Shown one piece after another: positions 36,842 to 43,247 of a stretch of 64,000 bases of DNA. Each line of letters opens with the position of its first letter. Position 1 is the stretch's first letter. The stretch covers positions 1 through 64,000 of the forward strand of contig NZ_QUFB01000007.1 in NCBI RefSeq assembly GCF_003478335.1. The letters are read 5' to 3'. The notes under the pieces were generated by a model. The model was not told where the DNA came from. It did not search any database and worked only from the letters and a program-made list of their open reading frames with translations. The DNA comes from Clostridium sp. AM49-4BH (lineage in GTDB: Bacteria; Bacillota; Clostridia; Lachnospirales; Lachnospiraceae). Both the position numbers and the translations under genes were made by a program.

Positions 36842-36878
36842 TGCAAAAAATAAACCTTAGAAATACATCTCTAAGGTT
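36842..36878 (-). terminator. Terminator of the first tRNA-Gln
   Basis: On the reverse strand, AACCTTAG and CTAAGGTT form a stem followed by a T-rich stretch, directly after the tRNA. Confidence 0.75.
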
Positions 36879-36891
36879 AAAAAAAGAAAAA

Positions 36892-36963
36892 CTGGGCTAC
36901 AAGGATTCGAACCTTGAAATGCTGGAGTCAGAGTCCAGTGCCTTACCATTTGGCGATAGCCCA
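36892..36963 (-). tRNA. tRNA-Gln (anticodon CUG)
   Basis: Read on the reverse strand, acceptor arms TGGGCTA/TAGCCCA, D arm GCC..GGC, anticodon stem CTGGA/TCCAG with loop CTCTGAC (anticodon CTG) and T arm CAAGG-TTCGAAT-CCTTG form a full cloverleaf of 72 bases with discriminator G. CCA is not encoded. The sequence is identical to the copy at 38470-38541. Confidence 0.95.
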
Positions 36964-37027
36964 TCATATGTCTTGAAGTATACAACTTACAATGTTTTGT
37001 GTAAGCCTTTTGCTCAAGCACTTGTTT

Positions 37028-37056
37028 ATTATATAACACTGGAAACGAAAAAGCAA
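37028..37056 (-). promoter_or_regulatory. Promoter of the first tRNA-Gln
   Basis: On the reverse strand, TTGCTT (37051-37056) and TATAAT (37028-37033) are spaced by 17 bases. Confidence 0.75.
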
Positions 37057-37124
37057 GTCTTTTTTTTAGAATATTCAGCGAGCTAGCCTTCCAACGCCAA
37101 ATGACCGGGCTATCTATCATCTGT

Positions 37125-38195
37125 TCATTTGGTGTTATATATTCTGTTGGCTTCCTCTTCGCTAATTGAAAAAGTCTTCTGCAATTCTGATAATATCGTT
37201 TCTTTCGGTATCTTCATATTCCTCAACATGGCTACCGTCTGCTCTATAGTTTCCTCACGGCCTTTTGTATGACCTTCTTCACGACCCTCCGCACGGCCTT
37301 CCTCTCGGCTCTCTGCTTTAAGATCCTCAATTGCTTTGCACATATCCACTTTCCCCCTGTCTTGTCTAAATTCCAATCCTATCCCTGCAACCGTATTGAT
37401 CACATTAGCTGCTGACAGATCAAGACGATGCATCCGTTCATTTTGCGTTATATATTCTGTCAGCTTCTGAGCGTCCACAGAATATTTTATCGTCTGCAGT
37501 ACCTCACGCAAACTTGTGTGAAACTTCTCAAAATCATCTTCTGATAGCGTCATTGGTTGAATTAATTGTACTCTGTAGTCAGGAACAAAGTCAAGTAATT
37601 TACTGTCATTAATGCTGTACATTTCCCTCAGCGAAAGCGGTCCATCCCATGGTTCTGTCCCGAAATATAATGTCAAAGTAATAACAGGCAGTATCTTATC
37701 TGTCCTTAAAAATCCCGACAAAAACTCTCCGTTATTTCGCATAGTTCCACTGGAAAACCTCTTATTTCTTCGATTATCTGCTGCAATCATAGCAACCTGT
37801 TTATCATACTGCAGCGCATCATATACCATGTTACGCACCGGCATTGCATAATGCACCTCCATCTGATTCTCAACCCCTAATATCACATAGTTTGCATAAG
37901 AGTCCTGCATCATTGCTGCAAATTTCAACAGATCGCGGTGTTTCTGCGCTGAATGACTGCCATCCGTTTTACGCTTGGAATGTTTATGCATTTGAGATCT
38001 TTTTATGCTAACTTCCACTTCTCTTGACAATTCCTGTCCTTTTATTGCCACCGGCAATGTAACCAATTCCGTAACATCCTTCTCTGTGAGATTCTCCGGC
38101 TTTATCTTTTGTTCTCCATCATAAAGAAAAAAATTAAAGACATCCGCAAAAATCTCCGGGTTTCCTATGTATTCTTTAATGATTGTATCTTTAAT
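37125..38195 (-). CDS. Rpn family PD-(D/E)XK nuclease / putative transposase, start codon missing or ATT
   Basis: The protein matches the Rpn (recombination-promoting nuclease, YhgA-like) family: residues about 1-40 KDTIIKEYIGNPEIFADVFN..., then a PD-(D/E)XK-like core (FAAMMQDSYANYVILGVENQ) and a C-terminal charged coil with GREEGHTKGREE. The family N-terminus is encoded only if the frame is read up to 38195, but there is no ATG, GTG or TTG there: the codon in the starting position is ATT after a GGGGGAG site. The first conventional start would be at 38066 and would drop 43 conserved residues. It may start at ATT or be newly inactivated. Confidence 0.75.
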   Translation of the reverse strand: MKDTIIKEYIGNPEIFADVFNFFLYDGEQKIKPENLTEKDVTELVTLPVAIKGQELSREVEVSIKRSQMHKHSKRKTDGSHSAQKHRDLLKFAAMMQDSYANYVILGVENQMEVHYAMPVRNMVYDALQYDKQVAMIAADNRRNKRFSSGTMRNNGEFLSGFLRTDKILPVITLTLYFGTEPWDGPLSLREMYSINDSKLLDFVPDYRVQLIQPMTLSEDDFEKFHTSLREVLQTIKYSVDAQKLTEYITQNERMHRLDLSAANVINTVAGIGLEFRQDRGKVDMCKAIEDLKAESREEGRAEGREEGHTKGREETIEQTVAMLRNMKIPKETILSELQKTFSISEEEANRIYNTK

Positions 38196-38429
38196 AATAT
38201 CTCCCCCTATCCCTGCTGTATCATCAAATGTTGCTTATATGAGTTTTACTATAATACATTTTCTCGGTTGTTTCAATATTTTATATCATTCGTCATAATA
38301 AACATGGCATTTATTAAAAAAAACCACTTCTAAAGAGTTATATATTCAAAATCTATGTAGCTTGTGATTAAACCGGGACATCTCAGACATCTCTTCGGGC
38401 ATGTATTCATCAGAGACGTAACAAAAAAA

Positions 38430-38462
38430 TAAAACCCTAGATAACTATCTAAGGTTTAAAAA
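38430..38462 (-). terminator. Terminator of the second tRNA-Gln
   Basis: On the reverse strand, AAACCTTAGAT and ATCTAGGGTTT form a stem followed by a T-rich run. Confidence 0.7.
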
Positions 38463-38469
38463 TAAAAAA

Positions 38470-38541
38470 CTGGGCTACAAGGATTCGAACCTTGAAATGC
38501 TGGAGTCAGAGTCCAGTGCCTTACCATTTGGCGATAGCCCA
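38470..38541 (-). tRNA. tRNA-Gln (anticodon CUG), second copy
   Basis: It is identical over all 72 bases to the tRNA at 36892-36963. The flanking promoter and leader are similar but diverged, so the whole transcription unit was duplicated some time ago while the tRNA itself stayed identical. Confidence 0.95.
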
Positions 38542-38605
38542 TCATATGCCTCAAAGCATGCCATTTACAATGTTTCATGTAAATATTTCGCTCAAGCACT
38601 CAGCT

Positions 38606-38634
38606 ATTATATAATAATATTTTCCAAAAAGCAA
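38606..38634 (-). promoter_or_regulatory. Promoter of the second tRNA-Gln
   Basis: On the reverse strand, TTGCTT (38629-38634) and TATAAT (38606-38611) are spaced by 17 bases, the same arrangement as at the first copy. The rest of the 323-base gap up to the GH13 gene is AT-rich and holds only the promoter listed next. Confidence 0.75.
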
Positions 38635-38787
38635 GCCCTTTTTTATAAAAACTTTTTCAAAAAGCAAATACCTTTTTAAAAAGCACATAACTTTTCATTT
38701 TGAAAAAGTTTTTACAGATGGAAAGTTTTATGGCATTCTTGCAAATAGTTGAATTTGATCGATGAAGTACACATCTTGCATATTACC

Positions 38788-38817
38788 TTTACACCAATGT
38801 TAAAAATGTAGTAAAAT
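38788..38817 (+). promoter_or_regulatory. Promoter of the GH13 debranching-like gene
   Basis: TTTACA at 38788-38793 and TAAAAT at 38812-38817 are spaced by 18 bases. Confidence 0.55.
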
Positions 38818-38864
38818 AGAAATAGTGACTAGACCATAGGGTCAAAAATGATTGGAGTAACAGT

Positions 38865-40733
38865 ATGACAAAAAATCAATTTACAATACAGCCGGGCAAT
38901 GCACTGCCGCTTGGCGTGACAAAGGTGGCAGATGGTGTTCAATTCGCCATATATTTGCCGGACAAGAGAGAATGTTACCTAAAGCTATTTCGTAAAGGAC
39001 ATCAGACAGAGCAGTATCGGATACCGCTTACGGATGAATATCGCATGGGAAGCGTATATTTCGTACACCTGCGTTCCAAAAATACGACAAGTGCCTTTGA
39101 TATAGCCGAAGAATTATCCGATAAGTACGAATACGTATACGAAGCAGACGGGGAAGATATTGTGGATCCCTATGCGGCAGGAATATCCGGTCGTGACCGT
39201 TGGAATCGTACAGATAAAATGCCCGTCAGAGGTCGTATCTGTTTGAAAGAATTTGACTGGGAAGGAGATTACATTCTGCGCAAGCCCTTTCATGAGCTGG
39301 TTTTATATCAATTACATGTAAGAGGATTTACAAAACATGCCTCCTCCGGCGTGAGCAAGCTGGGCACTTTCGCAGGTCTGCAGGACAAGATACCATATAT
39401 GAAAGATCTTGGGATCAATGGCGTACTCTTGCTTCCGGTATATGATTTTGAAGAAAAGCAGGGTGATAAAGTAAATTATTGGGGATACGGTGTAAGTGAT
39501 ACGTATTATTTTGCACCAAAAGCAGCCTATAGCAGCGGAGAAAATGCAGATGAAGAATTCAAAGAAACGATCAAAAAGCTTCATCGCAACGGAATGGAAG
39601 TTATTTTGGACTTCTATTTTGCACCCGGCACCAATCTCAACTTAATGACAGATTGTTTGCGGCATTGGGTATTAAACTACCATGTGGATGGTTTTCGGGT
39701 CAACACAGAAGTCATGCCATCGCTTACATTAGCATCAGATCCGATTTTATCCGGTGTCAAGCTGTTTTCTTCTTATTGGGATGAAGAAATGCTATCCGGC
39801 GCCGGTATTCATCAGGCGGATAACTGTCTGGCAGAATATAACGAAGGCTTTATGAACGATGCCCGACGTTTCTTAAAAAGTGATGAGGGACAGGCAGAAG
39901 CGTTTTATAAAAGATTTTACCGCCATCCGGATAAAGTGGGCGTTATCAACTTTATGACTCATGTAAACGGATTTACGATGATGGACCTGGTGTCCTATGA
40001 TATCAAACATAACGAATCAAACGGAGAACGAAATGCCGACGGAACGGAGTACAATTATAGCTGGAACTGTGGCGTGGAAGGAAAAACCCGCAAAAAGGCT
40101 GTACTGGAGCAACGGAAACGTCAGATCCGCAACGCATTTTTGATGCTGTTATTTAGTCAGGGAACGCCGATGATCCTTGCAGGCGATGAATTTGGCAATA
40201 GTCAGGAAGGCAATAACAATCCGTATTGTCACGATGATGCGGTAACTTGGCTCAATTGGAAACCAACCAAGACAGGGGAGCAGATCCGCAACTATGTGAA
40301 ACAGTTGATCGCATTTCGTACAGAGCATCCGGTGCTTCATCAAGCGAAAGCATTATGTATGCAGGATACGTTATCCTGTGGTCTGCCCGGCATATCGGCG
40401 CATGGAGTGCAAACGTGGCGTCCGGACTTTTCCAATTACAGCCGCATATTGGGTGTGCTGTTAGCCGGCGATTATGCGCAGAAACCGGATGGAACTTCCG
40501 ATGATTCTATATACATCATTTTTAATATGTATTGGGAGACAAAGTCCTTTGATCTGCCAACGCTGCCGGCAGGCAAAGAATGGCATGCTGCCATCGAGAC
40601 ATTTGATGAAACATTTCACGTGTTGCCGCAGACTGCCGTTAAGCAGACCAAGAGAAGCAAGAATACAAAACTGGGCAAGCAGCGTGCAACCATAGTTCCA
40701 CCGCGTTCTATTGTTGTATTTGTCAGCCGCTAG
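38865..40733 (+). CDS. GH13 debranching-like protein with lost catalytic residues
   Basis: The 622-residue protein aligns with glycogen debranching/isoamylase-type GH13 enzymes: an N-terminal CBM48-like beta domain (about 1-130), a barrel with LVLYQLHVRGFT near 147, and the debranching-specific DLVSYDIKHNESNGE near 376. The usual catalytic residues are replaced: nucleophile Asp is Asn280 (GFRVN), acid/base Glu is Ser303 (KLFSSYWD), and the His-Asp of region IV is Val-Asn (THVNGFT, Asn368). Region I also loses Asn-His (DFYFAP). No signal peptide. It is probably a non-catalytic glycogen-binding or regulatory protein; the reading frame is intact. Confidence 0.85.
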   Translation: MTKNQFTIQPGNALPLGVTKVADGVQFAIYLPDKRECYLKLFRKGHQTEQYRIPLTDEYRMGSVYFVHLRSKNTTSAFDIAEELSDKYEYVYEADGEDIVDPYAAGISGRDRWNRTDKMPVRGRICLKEFDWEGDYILRKPFHELVLYQLHVRGFTKHASSGVSKLGTFAGLQDKIPYMKDLGINGVLLLPVYDFEEKQGDKVNYWGYGVSDTYYFAPKAAYSSGENADEEFKETIKKLHRNGMEVILDFYFAPGTNLNLMTDCLRHWVLNYHVDGFRVNTEVMPSLTLASDPILSGVKLFSSYWDEEMLSGAGIHQADNCLAEYNEGFMNDARRFLKSDEGQAEAFYKRFYRHPDKVGVINFMTHVNGFTMMDLVSYDIKHNESNGERNADGTEYNYSWNCGVEGKTRKKAVLEQRKRQIRNAFLMLLFSQGTPMILAGDEFGNSQEGNNNPYCHDDAVTWLNWKPTKTGEQIRNYVKQLIAFRTEHPVLHQAKALCMQDTLSCGLPGISAHGVQTWRPDFSNYSRILGVLLAGDYAQKPDGTSDDSIYIIFNMYWETKSFDLPTLPAGKEWHAAIETFDETFHVLPQTAVKQTKRSKNTKLGKQRATIVPPRSIVVFVSR

Positions 40734-40770
40734 CAGATATATGCGACCGGTAGCCGTCGCAAGCAAAATA

Positions 40771-40872
40771 GCAGACACAAGAGCGGAGAAAAGCTCTTTA
40801 TAAGCAAAAAAGCAGACACAAGAGCGGAGAAAAGCTCTTTGTAAGCAAAAAAAAGCAGACACAGGAGCGAAG
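40771..40872 (+). repeat. Two and a half tandem about 41-bp repeats after the GH13 gene
   Basis: A unit beginning GCAGACACAAGAGCGGAG occurs at 40771 and 40812, differing by one base and by the length of an A run, and a partial diverged copy starts at 40855. AGAGC and GCTCT within each unit can pair. They lie between the GH13 gene and a convergent small gene. Confidence 0.8.
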
Positions 40873-40929
40873 AACCGCGCCCCTGCATCCGCATGAGGGA
40901 GTGTCTGCAGACGCAGATCAGAAATACAA

Positions 40930-41124
40930 TTAGAAATCGTGATTTTTCATGATTTCTGAGTAAAGATCAAGATCACAGACATTTGGCTCTGTGTAATGCG
41001 TGCAGTTAGCGCAAGATACGCTCTCTGCAGTGGAGTTAGAGCATCCGCATTTGCCTGTTTCGCAAGGGCAATACTGCGTACAATGTTCTGCAACTTCTTT
41101 CATGGTTTTTGCATCTTTTTTCAT
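40930..41124 (-). CDS. Small cysteine-rich protein, 64 residues
   Basis: The protein has eight cysteines in a short span (CTQYCPCETGKCGCSNS near residues 15-31, then CANC near 38 and a later VCDLD), suggesting metal binding. A strong AAGGAGG lies upstream on the reverse strand. I do not recognise a named family. It is convergent with the GH13 gene. Confidence 0.7.
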   Translation of the reverse strand: MKKDAKTMKEVAEHCTQYCPCETGKCGCSNSTAESVSCANCTHYTEPNVCDLDLYSEIMKNHDF

Positions 41125-41275
41125 GATCGTGCCTCCTTATCTGCGCTGTCTGAAGTAGGCAGCCGATGCTGACAGCGCAAGTGCACGCGGCTGTAATCTA
41201 TAGGAAGACAAACTCTCTGCATCCAAACAGCAGAAAATTTGTCGTGCAATTAGTATGCACAGAAAGCAGGATTTT

Positions 41276-41761
41276 ATGATTTTATTGAAAATTTCTGAAA
41301 TACAAAAAGCTATGGCGCACTTATTGATCCGCGATGCCTTTGATGAATGTTATTTGGAGCAGGCAGAAGTGCTCACCTTTGCCAAATTGACCATGCAGGG
41401 AGGGCGTAATCCGAATTGGTACGATGAAGCGCCTGCAGATGACCGGGTTCGATGGAAAGAGTGCAAACCAACGATATTTACTTATATAAAAGGGGATCGA
41501 ACGCCAACGATGATGCGCATTTCTTTGAAAGCCAGTGCAGAATTTGCAGAAAAATTGTTGGAAAACAGTGGCGTTTATGACCTGTATTTGCAGGAAAAAC
41601 CGATGTTGCAACTGCAATTTCGCTATGAAAAGCAGGAATTGGTATTCGTCACCGGTATTACGCATGCGGAATTCACCATGGATAAACGTATTGAGTTTGC
41701 ATGGGATGCAGCGGTAGAACAGTATGTGAGAAGTTTGGGTGTTGGGGCAGAACGAGGATAA
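41276..41761 (+). CDS. DUF5721-like uncharacterised protein
   Basis: This 161-residue protein begins MILLKISEIQKAM and has alternating strand and helix segments, with FRYEKQELVFVTGITHAEFTMDKRIE near the C-terminus. It resembles a short family common in Lachnospiraceae (DUF5721), which has no known function. I use the ATG at 41276 because relatives begin there; one at 41255 is also in frame. It is the last gene before base composition shifts to the AT-rich island. Confidence 0.6.
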   Translation: MILLKISEIQKAMAHLLIRDAFDECYLEQAEVLTFAKLTMQGGRNPNWYDEAPADDRVRWKECKPTIFTYIKGDRTPTMMRISLKASAEFAEKLLENSGVYDLYLQEKPMLQLQFRYEKQELVFVTGITHAEFTMDKRIEFAWDAAVEQYVRSLGVGAERG

Positions 41762-41830
41762 GAACCTATATTATATGTAAGATGCGTGATTGACAGAGAA
41801 AATTGCAAAAAAATAAAATAGGGGGCAAAA

Positions 41831-42061
41831 ATGAAATGTTTAAGTTGTAAAATGGAAGAAATGCAAGAAGCTACGAATCCTTATTTCGTAAAACCTAGCA
41901 ATTGTTATGTGATTATTGAAAACGTTCCATGTTATAAATGTGGTCAATGTGGTGAAGTTTATTATAAAGCTTCTGTGCTGGAAAAAATAGATGAGATTTT
42001 AGAGAAATTAGAGCATATTGCTAGTAAAATCTTTATTTTAGATTATAATAAGGCGGCGTAA
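41831..42061 (+). CDS. YgiT/MqsA-type zinc-finger protein without the HTH domain
   Basis: The 76-residue protein has two CxxC pairs, CLSCK near residue 3 and CYKCGQCGEVYY near 34, the zinc finger of MqsA/YgiT antitoxins. The DNA-binding helix-turn-helix half of MqsA is absent and no MqsR or DUF4258 toxin lies beside it. AGGGGG precedes the ATG. It begins an AT-rich stretch shared with the ATPase/subtilase pair. It may be an orphan antitoxin or a regulator of the island. Confidence 0.75.
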   Translation: MKCLSCKMEEMQEATNPYFVKPSNCYVIIENVPCYKCGQCGEVYYKASVLEKIDEILEKLEHIASKIFILDYNKAA

Positions 42062-42118
42062 GAGCTGTCTGCTTGAGCGTTGGTTCGCACATATTTTTCA
42101 AAGATACAGTCCAAGATA

Positions 42119-42167
42119 TTAACAAAAGTGTCCCAATATTGACAAAAGTGTCCCAATGTGATATAAA
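42119..42167 (+). promoter_or_regulatory. Promoter with two 20-bp direct repeats before the ATPase/subtilase pair
   Basis: Two adjacent 20-base units with core ACAAAAGTGTCCCAAT occupy 42119-42138 and 42139-42158. The second contains a consensus -35 TTGACA (42139-42144), and a TATAAA -10 follows 17 bases later (42162-42167). The layout is that of an operator overlapping the promoter, so the system is probably repressed until triggered. Confidence 0.75.
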
Positions 42168-42197
42168 AAATATAATAAATAAAAAGGGGTGCGTACC

Positions 42198-43247
42198 GTG
42201 AAAAAGAAAAATGTTATAAATCTAATTAAGTATTATACGGAAAAAAATGATGCGGGATTTCGCAATGAAGCATATGAAATAGCGAAGGAATTTGATATAT
42301 CGGGAGACTATCAACTTGCTGAGTACATCATGTCGTTATTATCCGATGTGAATACGTTTGTGCCGCAGGGATTAGAAAATGTTTCTTCTTTTTTTGAAAA
42401 AATTGAAGCTAATACTGATATGTTATTACTTCCTGATGAAATTACAAATGATTTAATAGGGGTAGTAAATGCAATTGAACATCATATCGGAATCAATAAG
42501 TTTCTTTTTCAGGGCGCTCCTGGAACTGGAAAAACGGAAGCGGTAAAACAATTAGCACGTATTTTAAATAGAGAGATTTTTATGGTGGATTTTTCTGCTG
42601 TGGTAGATAGCAAACTTGGGCAGACGCAGAAAAATTTGTCGATGTTATTTAAAGAAATAAATCAATTTGTTCAACCTCTCAAAGTAATAGTGTTGTTTGA
42701 TGAGATTGATGCGTTGGCATTGGATCGCACGAATCAAAATGATTTAAGAGAGATGGGGCGAGCAACATCAGCGCTGTTAAAAGAGTTTGATAGAATGAAT
42801 GAAAATGTTGTTTTGGTTGCAACGACAAATCTTTATCAACATTTTGATAAAGCGTTGATACGAAGATTTGATTCTGTTATTGATTTTAATCGTTATTCAC
42901 AGGAAGATATTCTTTCTGTTGCTGAAAAAATGCTAGATAAATATCTTGATAAGCTGAAGCTTGCAAATAGGGATATTCGATTGTTTAGAAAAATTATGAA
43001 ATTGATGCCACAACTACCATATCCTGGCGAGCTTAAGAACATGATAAAGACGGCGGTTGCCTTTAGTGATCCTAATGATGATATGGATTATTTTAGAAGA
43101 TTATACTATGCAGTATGCAATGAAAAACCAAAAGACTTGAAAAAATTGCAAAGTCAAAAATTTACAGTGAGAGAGATGGAAATATTAGTTGGACGATCCA
43201 AAAGCAGTGTGGCTCGTGATTTGAAAGAAGGTGTAAGCGATGAATAA
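42198..43247 (+). CDS. ietA: AAA+ ATPase of an IetAS-like defence system
   Basis: This 349-residue protein has a single AAA+ domain with Walker A GAPGTGKT at residues 106-113, Walker B VLFDEID with Asp168-Glu169, sensor 1 ATTN and an arginine-finger segment LIRRFDSVI near 225. The first 90 residues are helical. The GTG at 42198 has AAGGGG upstream. It overlaps the downstream protease gene by 8 bases. AAA ATPase plus S8 protease pairs are known as IetAS, first described on an Agrobacterium Ti plasmid and reported to give phage defence in E. coli. The gene symbol is by analogy. Confidence 0.78.
   Translation: MKKKNVINLIKYYTEKNDAGFRNEAYEIAKEFDISGDYQLAEYIMSLLSDVNTFVPQGLENVSSFFEKIEANTDMLLLPDEITNDLIGVVNAIEHHIGINKFLFQGAPGTGKTEAVKQLARILNREIFMVDFSAVVDSKLGQTQKNLSMLFKEINQFVQPLKVIVLFDEIDALALDRTNQNDLREMGRATSALLKEFDRMNENVVLVATTNLYQHFDKALIRRFDSVIDFNRYSQEDILSVAEKMLDKYLDKLKLANRDIRLFRKIMKLMPQLPYPGELKNMIKTAVAFSDPNDDMDYFRRLYYAVCNEKPKDLKKLQSQKFTVREMEILVGRSKSSVARDLKEGVSDE

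Noticed and set aside
41790..41819. TTGACA/TAAAAT promoter for the YgiT-type gene
   Set aside because: The predicted start point would fall at or after the ribosome site just before the ATG, so it cannot make a translatable leadered transcript.
42119..42158. End of an IS or transposon suggested by the paired GTGTCCC repeats
   Set aside because: No transposase, no matching inverted copy further on, and the repeats coincide exactly with a consensus promoter.
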